DNA from: Oasisia sp. SBJ-2009
Lineage: Eukaryota > Annelida > Polychaeta > Sabellida > Siboglinidae
DNA length: 64,000 nucleotides
Assembly (NCBI GenBank): GCA_964017155.1
Contig: OZ024861.1
Location: forward strand, 16,338,783-16,402,782
Direction of reading: 5' to 3'
In this document: in pieces, positions 53,581-63,520 of the stretch
Position numbering within the stretch: position 1 is the stretch's first letter
Layout of the letters: the number at the start of each line of letters is the position of its first letter
The notes under the pieces: generated by a model
What the model saw: the letters and a program-made list of their open reading frames with translations, nothing else
What the model was told of the DNA's origin: nothing
Databases searched by the model: none
Made by a program: the position numbers and the translations under genes

Positions 53581-54021
53581 CATCCGTCGACGACTCGCGC
53601 ATTGTTTACGATTACGAGATTGCTTAATCCTTTGATTTTGGTCGCGCCACCGATCGTCGAAGGTATTGGCGCATAAGAAATCTTAATTATTAGTATAACT
53701 ATCGACAATAATTGGTTTAGTCTCTCTTGCGAAGTTATTTGGTGCGTTCATATTTTCTAACGTCATGCAACTAATTGTAATAGCGGTGGCTAATTCCGCT
53801 TGTTAAAAAATGAGTGCAAAAATAAACTATCGCCGCCACGTTAACAACGAACGCGCGACAGCACGGACCTCGGTGCTGGGTTGTTAAACTTACCCCGTGT
53901 TGTCACGGTCTGCACTCACTGCCCGTCACAGTCTGCAGTCACTGCCGTCACGGTCGTCTGCATAAAACCCTCCAACGGCGTCTGACTGACGTCCTTCCAC
54001 GAATTGTATCAACGCAAACAT

Positions 54022-54023
<2 letters not shown>
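53581..54023. other. Unassigned single-copy-looking sequence
   Basis: Probably includes the 3' tail of the LINE remnant on its left. No ORF, RNA gene or repeat is recognised in the remainder. Confidence 0.5.

Positions 54024-54116
<93 letters not shown>
54024..54116 (+). repeat. (AT)n microsatellite
   Basis: About 93 bp of pure AT, followed by two to three GATC units. It can snap back on itself. The 86-codon ORF across it encodes Ile-Tyr repeats and is not a gene. Confidence 0.98.
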
Positions 54117-54118
<2 letters not shown>

Positions 54119-54178
54119 TCGATCGATCTGATTGTAAAATGCGTTGTCATTGATCTCCCGTTATAAATAAACTTATAT

Positions 54179-54214
54179 AGCGCCAAATCTATCTAAAAAA
54201 CTATTCAGGGCGCT
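54179..54214. repeat. AGCGCC...GGCGCT inverted repeat, copy 1
   Basis: tatagcgcc and cagggcgct face each other over 24 bp. The same layout recurs at 54942-54985. Both resemble a short dispersed motif (tataaagcgcc...ggcgctt) that I associate with transposon ends in marine invertebrates; the family is not certain. Confidence 0.4.
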
Positions 54215-54426
54215 TTCCATGTGCATGTCCTTAAAAATAAAAACCCAAACGTATAACTAAAATGAATTAACTGTACATTATATAAAAGTGCATAAAGACA
54301 GACTAATAAAAACATAATAAGTAAGCAAATAAATATACAAGGCTAAAAATATAAATACCAAACATATTTTAAGGTAGAAGTAATGTTTTCTTCAATGCAT
54401 TGTCTCTTTATGTAATTATTACTGCA
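54215..54426. other. AT-rich spacer, no recognised feature
   Basis: A-rich sequence with many short aaataaa-type strings, possibly the tail of a retroposed or transposon copy. No ORF. Confidence 0.5.
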
Positions 54427-54560
54427 TCAGCCAAAGTTTTGTCTAAAATATAGCATCTTTAAGGTATTCTTAAAAGAGTTTTCATTGTACAGTTCTTGTA
54501 ATGAGAAAGGTAGTCTGATCCACACAGATTGACAACCTGGTTGGGGTCGTTTATATTTGT
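54427..54560 (-). mobile_element. Possible LINE ORF2 C-terminal scrap
   Basis: The last ~43 codons of a minus-strand ORF (54427-54801) read SVWIRLPFSLQEL then NSFKNTLKMLYF, similar to the WN-LP...FK--LK--L ending of many LINE pol proteins. The rest of the ORF is unlike it. This may be chance. Confidence 0.3.
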
Positions 54561-54721
54561 CAACATTTTCGGAAGCGTACAATGAGTGCGCCTTTTTTTG
54601 AACCCCCCTCTCCTCCCTCTGAGGTAAATTATTGATTACAATTATACGAAAAAAGGAAATTGTGTTGAGCAATGGCAACGACCAGTGTCGAAGCGCCAGG
54701 GCAGGGAGCCGAGTGAAACCA

Positions 54722-54736
54722 ACCGGAAGTGACGTA
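54722..54736. promoter_or_regulatory. Adjacent ETS and CRE-like motifs
   Basis: ccggaagtgacgtaa joins an ETS site to a CRE half site, an arrangement known from CpG promoters, and a YY1-like gccatttccg follows. No gene start can be tied to it, so function is unproven. Confidence 0.2.
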
Positions 54737-54801
54737 ACATAACACACGCCATTTCCGCCCACGTCTTGCAGAGACACGGGAAGTGATTGGAAACTGAACA
54801 A

Positions 54802-55136
54802 CTTTCTGGATTAACCTGGGAAACGACAGTGAGGTGCATCACAGGGAAAGGCAAGGTACTTGTCTCGGTTGATGTTACTACTGATGTTGTAGGTCGATAT
54901 AAACAAAGTGAATAATGATGATTATAATAACAGGAATTTAGAAAGCGCCGATATCTTGTCGATTTACAATTCTCTCTGGCGCTTTACTGCGTACATTAAA
55001 TAAAACCATAATACACATATTATTATAAATAAATAAATACTAAATAAATAAATAAATAGTGTAAAAGTGCTGATTCAGAAACATACGTTTAATGACTAAA
55101 TAAACACGTAACATTTATATTAATTTCGTCCATCGG
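54802..55136. other. Unassigned AT-rich sequence containing a second AGCGCC/GGCGCT hairpin
   Basis: aaagcgcc at 54942-54949 and ggcgcttt at 54978-54985 form an 8-bp inverted repeat, matching the copy at 54179. A short AAAT-type repeat lies at 55027-55059. No ORF. Confidence 0.5.
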
Positions 55137-55391
55137 ATGGAAAGTCTCTCTAGTGGCAAGTCCCGATTCACTTATGCAGATGGATCCCGGTATGCCCCTG
55201 AAGGGGATGCTCTAGTGGTAGCGGAAGCCCTTGACAAGGCCATATTCTGTGTACTCGAATGTAGTGACCTTATCGTGGCGGTTGACCCCAGACCGCTATT
55301 GAAGATACTGGGTGACCGCTCCCTTGACGTCATCACGAACACACGCCTAAGGAACACCAAGGAGAACACCCTGAGGTACAGGTTCAGGTTC
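55137..55391 (+). mobile_element. Ty3/Gypsy retrotransposon RNase H fragment
   Basis: About 85 codons match the late RNase H domain of invertebrate Ty3/Gypsy pol: RYAP-EGDALVVAEALDKA, then ECSDLIVAVDPRPLLKILGD, then the LRNTKENTLRYRFRF segment that leads to the spacer. Reverse transcriptase and LTRs are absent to the left. The reading frame is broken at its end by a SINE. In an active element this domain degrades the RNA strand during reverse transcription; here it is a dead fragment. Confidence 0.8.
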
Positions 55392-55693
55392 AGTGCGGAG
55401 CGGTGGTCGCGCGGTAGAGCGCCGGACTGTCAATCGAGGGGACGGTGGTTCAGTACCACCTGCCGTTTCGAAACACATTGCCTGTGTCTTTCGGAAGAGA
55501 CACAAAAAGCCGGTGGTCCTTCTATCTGGTGTCTACGCCACGGGGAGTAAAAGATCCCATACAGGGGGTAAATGTCTAACCTGTAGTGGACTCACTAATT
55601 CTAGAGAAGGATAACTCTGAACACCAAGCTCGACAATACTCTAGTCACAAACATGTGGCTAACATAGAATGATGAGCTAACCACAAGAAGGAG
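55392..55693 (+). mobile_element. tRNA-derived SINE with Nin-like central domain
   Basis: The head has a Pol III A box at about 55404-55424 (tggtcgcgcggtagagcg) and a B box ggttcagtacc at 55447-55457. The central part at 55483-55560 (tctttcggaagagac, then gccggtggtcc, then ggggagtaaaagatccca) resembles the Nin domain core shared by many metazoan SINEs. The tail accacaagaaggaggaagagg is a degenerate AAG-type repeat. It interrupts a Ty3/Gypsy gene, so it is younger than that element. Family name not assigned; I could not identify a clear target-site duplication. Confidence 0.6.
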
Positions 55694-56089
55694 GAAGAGG
55701 ATGGTGCACATATATGGCATTCACAACAAGGCACGGACGCTATTTCCCGACACCCCTCTGGCGACACCAACCCAGAAATACTCTGCCTGCCCGACGACAT
55801 CGCACACACTCAGAACGCCGTGGCCGTTCAACGCATGCTCTTAGCAGGAATCCACTCACAGGAAGTGGCGGACCAGGACAGCAACACTACCGATATATCG
55901 ACATACTCGTTCGAATCGCGCCACTCCGTAACCTGGGATTGTGTGAGAGAGGCCACAGCTAGTGATGAAGACATGCACCTCCTCTTATCTCTTATAGAGA
56001 ATGACGCGCCACAATTTCGCCACGAGCTACCTCATGCATTGCACCACTTTCACCGGTACATTGGCATCTCCACACATCGGATGGAGTAA
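55694..56089 (+). mobile_element. Ty3/Gypsy fragment between RNase H and integrase core
   Basis: The pol frame resumes after the SINE at MVHI, loses one base near 55733 and then runs through DATSRHPSG-like sequence to the segment SVTWDCVREATASDEDMHLL and FRHELP. These are usual in the spacer and integrase N-terminal part of invertebrate Gypsy elements. Frameshifts and the truncated end show that it is inactive. Confidence 0.7.
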
Positions 56090-56277
56090 TCACAGAAAAC
56101 ATATCGAGCCACAGAAAGAACAACACACACAACTACAACATCCCCGATTGCAGGACAAAGCACAGACATATGTCATTCTTCCCCCGGACCATACCTGAAT
56201 GGAACAGCCTGCCCCAGGAAATAGGGGCAGCCAAGTCCCTGGACTGTTTCAAGTCCAGCCTTGCTGCCCACCTATAA
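56090..56277 (+). mobile_element. LINE ORF2 C-terminus inserted in or replacing integrase
   Basis: Translation in one frame gives [20 protein letters not shown] followed by [14 protein letters not shown] and a stop at 56275-56277. This is the common C-terminal ending of Jockey/CR1-group LINE proteins. It sits where the Gypsy integrase zinc finger and first catalytic residues should be, so either the LINE landed there with a deletion or recombination joined the two. Confidence 0.7.
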
Positions 56278-56545
56278 CCACGATATACCGGAATACATTG
56301 CAAAGGCCACCCGCCTCTTCCTGTCTGCATGGGGTGTAGACCACCGACTCTCATCAGTTGCCTTCCCCCACAGCAACTGTAGGGCAGAGATCGGTGTGAA
56401 GACCATCAAGCGTCTCATCACAGACAACACGGGCGACAAGGGCGACCTGGACACGAATGCCTTTCAGCGTGCAATCCTCCAGTACCGTAACACCCCCGAC
56501 CCGGACACCAAATTACCTGCGGCTGCATGCGTATTAAATGTTGGA
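56278..56545 (+). mobile_element. Ty3/Gypsy integrase core, C-terminal half
   Basis: Codons read [20 protein letters not shown], then [18 protein letters not shown], then [20 protein letters not shown]. This is the part of the DDE integrase core that holds the catalytic Glu (in RAE-GVK). Both catalytic Asp residues lie upstream and are missing. Homology ends near 56545, before the integrase C-terminus and 3' LTR. Confidence 0.8.
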
Positions 56546-57142
56546 AGACTAGTGAAATACTTCGCTCATCCCCATATAGGGCGTGTCAGTCTCGCGCGCG
56601 AAAACGAGGCTGGGGGCAGTTGGGGGCAGGAGGTCCATATTCTCCATGTTAACGTATAGGACTTCGTTTTGTTTTTGGTTGTAATAATCGAACGGTTCCA
56701 GTCTAACTATTTCAGTTATACTGTCCGAAGGATTATTACAAGCAGAAGCTGTGGAACACCTTGCCGGTGACAATGATCACGGAAATCATGAATTGTAATC
56801 GATTATAATGGTGGTTGCCATGGCAATAGCGGCAAGTACTTGCGTTTGGCGATCTTGAATACTAATGAAAAGTGCCATTTTTCGCGTAGTACAACCTGTT
56901 TGGGGCGAACGTACACATGTGTTATGATTATGCGAATTTAGACAACTTGTCAGATATAAGTGCTTATCGAAACCACAATGTACAACAATGTAAAATGCAA
57001 ATCCCGTAAACTATTTTATTGTGTATTATTCTTGTGACCAGTCCCCAATTGTCTCGCTTAGACCCCAATGAGCTCCAATCGCGCGGAGTCACGCCATTTA
57101 TCGTGACACACTTACGGGCCCAATTGCACAATACCGGACATG
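56546..57142. other. Unassigned sequence after the Gypsy remnant
   Basis: Contains a G-rich patch (gctgggggcagttgggggcagg, 56610-56632) and otherwise mixed sequence. No LTR end, ORF or RNA gene recognised. Confidence 0.5.
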
Positions 57143-57236
57143 CGTGCTGCCGAATACTCAGACTTGCCACATTTTTGGGATGGCAATCCGTATTTTTGAC
57201 CTAAGATTTTGTAAGAATCCGTATAATTAATCAGCT

Positions 57237-57324
57237 CTTCCAGTTAACTGGCCTAAATTATTAAGGCCTTTTCAAAACGGTTTTTCCACGTTTTTTTCGA
57301 TTATTGGGGCCAGTTAACTGGAAG
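57237..57324. repeat. 88-bp hairpin with perfect 17-bp arms
   Basis: cttccagttaactggcc (57237-57253) is perfectly inverted at 57308-57324. Each arm itself contains the 12-bp palindrome ccagttaactgg. The 54-bp interior is AT-rich. It could be a tiny MITE or a cruciform-prone structure. Confidence 0.7.
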
Positions 57325-57645
57325 ATTACCGAAGTTTTACTTCACTTCAACACGTTTAAACTGCGTACCGTAAAACAGACAGTGTCATCAAATAATGACA
57401 ATTTTTCAGCAGTTCGCGCGTATATCGAAGTTTCACTGGCAAGCGTCAACATTTTAAAATCAGAAATGCAGGCGATTTCATAGAACTCGGCGTCGAGCTC
57501 CATTTCATGTACTGCTTTTCATAACCGTCACGCGTCTGCCACGCGCCTAGACTCGCTTACCACGCGCCCCGTTCCCACCCGTTGAGCCACCTGCCGCATT
57601 TTTCAGAACTAAAATTTACCAACGCGCAATCTAATGAGCTTCCAC

Positions 57646-57728
57646 AAATCCACGTTATTCGCTAGAGGCGCTAATACGCAACTAGACCCTAGTTGTGTAT
57701 CAGCGCCTTCAGCGACTAGCGTGGATTT
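57646..57728. repeat. Long imperfect hairpin with 40-bp arms
   Basis: Two arms of about 40 bp face each other over a very short loop (accc): aaatccacg...caactag on the left and ctagttgtg...cgtggattt on the right, with roughly 80% pairing by eye. A partial copy of the right arm occurs at 58329-58361. Confidence 0.65.
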
Positions 57729-57918
57729 ATTTTCATGTTTTGCTGACTCCTTGTTTAAATCATCGTCAATTAGCTATTGACCGTGTAGGCGCGTAGCCAG
57801 CGATAGTTTGTATGTGGGCATGCCGTATGCGTGGTCAATAGACATAACAGCATGCCGTATGTTCAATAGACAGAACAGCCAAAACAACGCCATCTTAGCA
57901 CTGAATTCAATCGAACGT

Positions 57919-58211
57919 CCAGCGACGTTTCATCGACTGTAAATGTACATTAATGTAGACATTATGCTTTCATATTGACGGACATGGTATACGATATCAA
58001 TATATAACTATGTGTGAAGACGCAGCAGTTTCGTGTGATGCATACGGCGAGCTATACATGATTTTAGACATCCTTTCCGGCATCGAGCCAGCAAACCTGT
58101 CATCGGGCCACCAGTCGACGTTCCATCGGTTGTAAATGTTCATTAATGTACATATTATACTTTCACAATGACGGACATGTCAGACTGTATCCATATTTAG
58201 CTATGTATGAG
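57919..58211. repeat. Diverged direct repeat, two ~100-bp copies
   Basis: 57919-58019 and 58110-58211 align without large gaps (shared strings include cattaatgta, gacggacatg and ctatgt). The step is about 191 bp. Confidence 0.6.
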
Positions 58212-58630
58212 GCTTCGGAGTCATGCGAGTTCAATTGTAAGATGATTAAAACAAGCGTTCCACAAAATGTTTGCAAAATGGTGCCGCATTTTACACACGT
58301 CAAGAATACGTAAAAGACGGCACAAAGACCCTAGTTGTGTCAGAGCGCCCTCTGTCGGAAGAATTATTGTGGTACCTCATTGTGTGCTACAATAAACTAA
58401 TCGGTGGTTTAGTTAGTTCGTTTCGAATCGCTTTACTTAGTCACTAACAGTAAACAAATATTCCATTATGGAGTATAGTTTTGTGACGCATACAAGGCAT
58501 AATATGGTTAAAAATAATGTCTCCATAAATTTAGTTACAATCCGTATCAAAACTTAAAAAACAGCCAAAATCCGTATCGGATTCGGGTAATCCGTATCAT
58601 GTGGCATGTCTGAATACGGGTCTGAGCACG

Positions 58631-59501
58631 CGAAACGTCTACCAGCCTTGGTCGTTGGCGACTACGTAAGAATTCAGAACCAGAACGGTCCTCAACCTAT
58701 TTAAAACCTAATCCTAAAACTAACCCTAAAATTTAATATATTACAATTTTGTATATCGGAATAGCCATAAAAGGGCATTTGGACGTGGAGGGGTAGCCAT
58801 GTTACACAATTAGTACAGTTTGGCAAAAACGCATTCATTCTTTGTCGAAATATGCCCAAACATACGTCCAACCGTCCATTTGTCAGCAGCATGCGTCTTT
58901 TTTTACATGTCGAAGAATTAAAAAAAATCTGATACCAGACGCCGCCATATTATTGAGGAAACTATTTCCGCACACACGGACGGTATAAACTTTCAGCGGG
59001 AGCGTCGCTGTTGACAATTTACAGTTTACAAGATCGCACAGAGTACCAAAACCTTATCAGAAATTATGTCGTCGAATATAATATATGAAGGTCAGCAGCA
59101 CGCATTTAAGTTAAATATATCCCAAACTTATATTTTCAATATGTGGAACATTTTAGAAATACACGACCGATCGAGTAATGCTGTGCGCCAATATAGTGGA
59201 CTGTGGCTGTGCCATGACCATGTCCATGTTTGGCAAATATTCGGTACTAATGTAGAATCCTGACCTACCCCATTGTTGGCTACATTTCATACTTCATTGC
59301 GTTCTTTCAACCATTCCCAGGTATATTTATGTTTTACAATTTATGCGTCTTAGACTTAGTGCACTAATATGGCCACGAAAGACGGTGTGGTGGCATTCAT
59401 GTGGGCGAGCGTTTCAAAAATTAGAAAATTATGATTTCATATGCAATACAGAACAGCCACGGTTTATTCCAACTATGCCCACAGTAAACAACAAAACATG
59501 A
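58631..59501. other. Unassigned sequence
   Basis: Contains degenerate CCTAAT/CCCTAA strings at 58703-58730 and a 65-codon ORF at 59066-59263 without recognisable similarity. I see no gene I can support. Confidence 0.5.
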
Positions 59502-60838
59502 ATGAATAAATTAAATACAACTGAAAACACAGTATCATCAATTTTAAAAGAACTTAACATTAGTAAACCACCTGGTCCTGACGCAATATGCACTAGGTCT
59601 AGGCTACTAATGGAGCTGTCAGATGTAATTTGTCACCCTCTGTTATTGTGTAAAATATTTGAAACATCACTCATCAGTAAAACATGTTGTATTCCTGATG
59701 ATTGGAAGGATGCACAACTATCAGCAATCTACACAAATAGAAATACAACTTTAGCCTGTACTTTACCGTCCAAACAGTCTAACATGCATAGTCTGTAAAT
59801 GCATGGAAAAAATAATAAAAAATCACATTACCAGTTACATAAAAGAAATTGGCCATTTCAGTCCTAAACCGTATGTTTTTATTTCTTGCATATCTACAGT
59901 TTTACAACTAATAACAATACTAGATACCTGGACCAATGTAGACAGGGGACACCACACAAATGGTATATACATGAACTTCAAAAAGGCCTTTGACACTGTA
60001 CCACATAAAAGACTAATAAGAACATTAACAAGTTTAAATATTAGTAAAGAAATAGTAAATTGGATAGAGGCATTCATCTCAAGCAGAAGACAAAATGTGG
60101 CAGTAAATTGTAAAGAATCAAACTGGCACGACGTAACATCTGGAATACCACAGTGATCAGTCCTAATCCTCTTTTATACATAAATGTTTTACCAACCCTA
60201 ACTCAATCCAACACATTCCTATTTGCTGATGAAATCAACATGTTTAGATCCATAATGAATAGGGATGACCAAAGTACGTATACTAAAACAGGATATAACG
60301 GTCGTAGAGAAATTGAGTGAAAATTGGATGCTTAAACATCAACCAGACAAAGGTAAACATGGAAATTGGAAAACATAACGTAGGTGAAAATATATATTAT
60401 ACGACAACGAACAATGTTAGAAAAACAATAGACACATATGATAAACAAAAAGACTTAGGGGTACCTTTTGAACCAAACTTATAGTTGACGAACGTATAAG
60501 CCATGTGGTAAAGTTTAAGAGTAGACATGATTGAAGTCTACACAATAATATACAATATTTATGACTACGAATCTGTACCAAATAGTTTGAGAAACAATGA
60601 AATATCACAAAGAACAGAAAACAGGGGATATTCTCTCCAATTAGTCACAAAGAGCCAAATTAAACCTAAGAAACAAATGTATTACCGAACCATGGAGTAG
60701 TCTCCCTGACACAGCTAAATCCTAGAATCATTCAAAACACGACTAGACAAATTCTGGTATACCCAGGATATTGTGTATGAGTTTGAAGCACCATTAAGAA
60801 TAACTAACAATAGAACTGGAACACAAGACTTATATTAA
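59502..60838 (+). mobile_element. CR1/Jockey-like LINE, RT to C-terminus, inactive
   Basis: Blocks occur in the expected order: KPPGPDAI (near 59565), a CxxMEKII-like block (from 59803), the RT motif A region YMNFKKAFDTVPHKRL (59968-60015), the SGIPQ block (to 60153), motif C FADE (60222-60233), and the C-terminal TENRGYSLQL...LESFKTRLDKFW near 60615-60760, with a final stop at 60836-60838. In active RTs the motif A Asp and the FADD pair bind the catalytic metals; here motif A has Asn (AAC at 59974) and FADD is FADE. A stop at 60154-60156 and several frameshifts confirm that it is dead. The endonuclease domain is missing upstream, so the copy is 5'-truncated. Confidence 0.8.
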
Positions 60839-61116
60839 TAGATTATGAAACCGAAGAGCTGATCACAGAGGAACACAGAATCCTACGACCAGAACCGTTC
60901 TAAGGTATCCTAAGGTAATATTTCATTTCAAAAACTGTGTATAGCCAGGATTCTATACTGGATGAAGCCTTCCGACATCCAAGCAAACTCATAAATAATG
61001 TATATACAATTATTATAGTCTAGGCCTATATAGCTGCTAGGAAACTGGACGACCTAAAATTATGTCAAATAATGTCCATCCTGATAAGGATAACAAATCA
61101 TTTCTGTTAGCATTCG

Positions 61117-61121
<5 letters not shown>
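60839..61121 (+). mobile_element. Probable 3' untranslated tail of the CR1-like LINE
   Basis: A duplicated string ctaaggtatc/ctaaggtaat at 60900-60919 may be the short repeat that ends such LINEs. The rest to 61121 has no feature. Confidence 0.35.
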
Positions 61122-61175
<54 letters not shown>

Positions 61176-61196
61176 TGTGTGTGTGTGTGTGTGTGT
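61122..61196 (+). repeat. (GT)n microsatellite
   Basis: About 75 bp of GT with one GA interruption at 61173-61174. Confidence 0.97.
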
Positions 61197-62036
61197 TAAT
61201 GCTCTTTAAAGTGATGCGCAATTACACAGGGAACTGCAATAATTTCAGAGTTATTTAGGACAAATTGAAATAGATCCGGTTAAAGTAACTAGTATTTAAA
61301 ATTGGACTAATTGCACTCTTATATTGGACCGGCAATATTGGATCATGGTAGTGTGATTACACCAGTTGGTCTACTTATAGTACCATGGAATCAGGGTTTA
61401 TAACCGAACCATACATGAGTGGGTCATACATGTAGCTGTTGACAGTTATAATTTTATAGACGAGGCGTTCAAAACGCCCAGTTTCAGTTTTCATTGATGC
61501 GACACCACATCGAAATTTTGCAAGTGCTGATTAATTACTTCTTTTCCTAATTTGTTTCACATAGTGCTCAGTTATACAATTTGTTTTGAATTGTTTGTTA
61601 GTTCGTAGTTTGATTCGAGTACATTCTATTTTGATAATAGCAGTTTGTTTCTGACAGATAAACACTGATGTGTTGTTTTACGGTCCTTGCAACAACATGA
61701 CCTCTTGCATTAATAACATCATGCATATTTAGATGATTAAAACGACGGTGTACATCATAGCACCAATTTCTTATTCCACTTGCGGCCATTTGCATCATCC
61801 ATATACAAAAAATGGTCACTCTAGATGTATTCATATTAATTAAACGATACCAGAGCTTTTGTTAGTGGAACGGTATTTTCCACCTAGGAGGAAACGACAT
61901 GCCCTATTATGTAAGAAAGTTATGACAGAATATTTGTTTGTACCCAATCGACGCCTATATCGGTCAGCCTGCCCGACCCTGCTGTGTCACTCTCTCCTCC
62001 CTGCAATGTGCAAGACCACGAGATGAGAAAGCTATT
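61197..62036. other. Unassigned sequence with one 78-codon minus-strand ORF
   Basis: The ORF at 61598-61834 has Arg/His-rich content and ends TNCYYQNRMYSNQTTN. It resembles no domain I know with confidence; a decayed transposase tail is possible but unsupported. The remainder has no visible structure. Confidence 0.4.
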
Positions 62037-62768
62037 CAAGCAGTAGAGCAGCAGGAAGGCAGCTGGTCCTGACGACGCTTCCACCTCCACATTGAAACAC
62101 TGCGCTGGTTAATTAACACCTGTATTCATAAACCAATTTACCGCCTCTCTCCATCAGCGCACTGTTCCTCTGTGTTTTAAGGCAGCGACCATAATTCCTG
62201 TACGGAAGAAGTCCAAGGTAAACGCGCTGAACGACTACTGCCCCGTGGCTCTGACGTCAGTGGTGGTGAAGGTTTTGGAGCGACTGACAGTCCTTACGCA
62301 TCTGAAGTATGTCACCAACTCCAATACGGATCCACTCCAGTTCACCTATATGGACAACCGATACACTGATGATGCTGGTGCCTTGGCCCTGCATTTTTGT
62401 ATGCAGCACGTGGAGTCTCCAAACATATTATATGCACGCATCCTGTTCGTAGATTACATAAATGCACGCGCCCTGTTCGTAGATTACAGTTCCGTGTTCG
62501 ACACGGTCATCCCACAGAAACTCTTTGGCAAGCGGCATCTGCTATCACTAGATGCATAGATGTGTTACTGGATTCTTGACTTCCTTCTGCAGCGGCCCAA
62601 GGTTGTCAAAATGAACGGCATTGTGTCCAGCACTGTCATCCTGAACAGTGGAACTCCCCAGGAATGTGTCCTTTCCCCGCTTCTCTACTTCCTGTTCATA
62701 AATGACTATGTATCCAATACTCCTCTGTAAAATTAGTAAAGTTCGCAGATGCCACCATATTAGAAGGG
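62037..62768 (+). mobile_element. L2/CR1-like LINE reverse transcriptase fragment, inactive
   Basis: Ordered matches are KAAGPDDA (near 62058), HQRTVPLCFKAATIIPV (62150-62202), CPVALTSVVVKVLERL (from 62240), DPLQFTY--NRYTDDA, motif A LFVDYSSVFDTVIP, FLLQRPKVVKMNG (near 62590), SGTPQECVLSPLLY (near 62655) and motif C FADA (62742-62753) for FADD. A stop interrupts near 62557, another after YVSNTPL, and a frameshift precedes motif C. Motif A is preceded by an in-frame 30-bp tandem duplication. Endonuclease and C-terminal parts are missing. Confidence 0.8.
62434..62487 (+). repeat. 30-bp tandem duplication across RT motif A
   Basis: gcacgcatcctgttcgtaga at 62434 recurs as gcacgcgccctgttcgtaga at 62464, a 30-bp step. 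The protein reads ARILFVDYIN then ARALFVDYSS, so the metal-binding Asp segment appears twice in frame. Confidence 0.85.
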
Positions 62769-63516
62769 CTATGGCCGGTTGTATGACACCCACCTAAGTC
62801 CAAATGCCGCCTAAGTTAGGGTAATTAGCTCCTAGATGACACATAGTTATTAGGGGTGGTTGCAAGACACTCACCCAGCTGAGTTACCTCAATATTTGGG
62901 GTGCAACTCCTGGGGCAGCCCCGAGTAGCCCCAACTCCAGCCTGATGTCACTTAACACTGTTGTAGGGGCCTCGGCATACTAATGACGAAGATAGTTCAT
63001 GGTATATATTGGCCTAGAGTGTTCGTGTTTTAAGAGATCACCGATACATCCTATATATGCATGAGAACCTCAGCTGTTTAAGGTTTAAAATACATTTCAT
63101 CCATCAATCTATAATTATTTAAATATTCGCTATAATGAGAATAAACATTGTTGTAGCAAAGTTATATGCACTACTAGGTAGCTATGTAGACTGTACAATA
63201 AAACGTATTTTGATTTGCGCAGACCTTGTTTGGGAAAGAACTATCAGGAGTAATAGTCATAACAAACAAATCACCCAAAACAAATTAAACATCATAATCA
63301 ATTTAAGGTGACATTGTTCATGGAATATGGCAATATTTATGTAAACAAGATATATCAAATATACGCTGTTGTCAAGTCATTCTGAGAGAGAAATCATGTC
63401 TTTATTAAAAATACGTTTCATGTCAGTACCAATGAGTCTAATATGTAAATTCTCCAGCTTGATTTTTTCGACAATACAAAGATGTCTAATGTAATTTCCA
63501 TGTCAATAAAACTCCA

Positions 63517-63520
<4 letters not shown>
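62769..63520. other. Unassigned sequence, possibly transposon debris
   Basis: Two loosely similar segments start at 62774 (ggttgtatgacacccacc) and 62861 (ggttgcaagacactcaccc). Otherwise AT-rich with no ORF or RNA gene I can support. Confidence 0.4.

Larger units (their letters stand above)
57143..58630. mobile_element. Possible non-autonomous DNA transposon relic with imperfect terminal inverted repeats
   Basis: The ~30 bp at 57143-57172 (gcgtgct, ccgaata, cagacttgccacat) recur inverted and imperfectly at 58599-58630 (atgtggcatgtctg, aatacgg, agcacgc). Between them lie two hairpins, a diverged direct repeat and several copies of aatccgtat near both ends, but no transposase ORF. The ~1.49-kb size, non-coding interior and inverted ends fit a MITE-like or fold-back element. 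The matches are imperfect, so alternatives include unrelated repeats. Confidence 0.35.

Noticed and set aside
53926..54186. 86-codon ORF rich in Ile-Tyr
   Set aside because: It is a translation of the (AT)n tract.
58703..58730. Interstitial telomeric repeat (cctaatcctaaaactaaccctaaa)
   Set aside because: Only three degenerate units; too short to interpret.
61598..61834. Tc1-like transposase C-terminus on the minus strand
   Set aside because: No DDE motif or characteristic C-terminal pattern could be matched; similarity is at most compositional.
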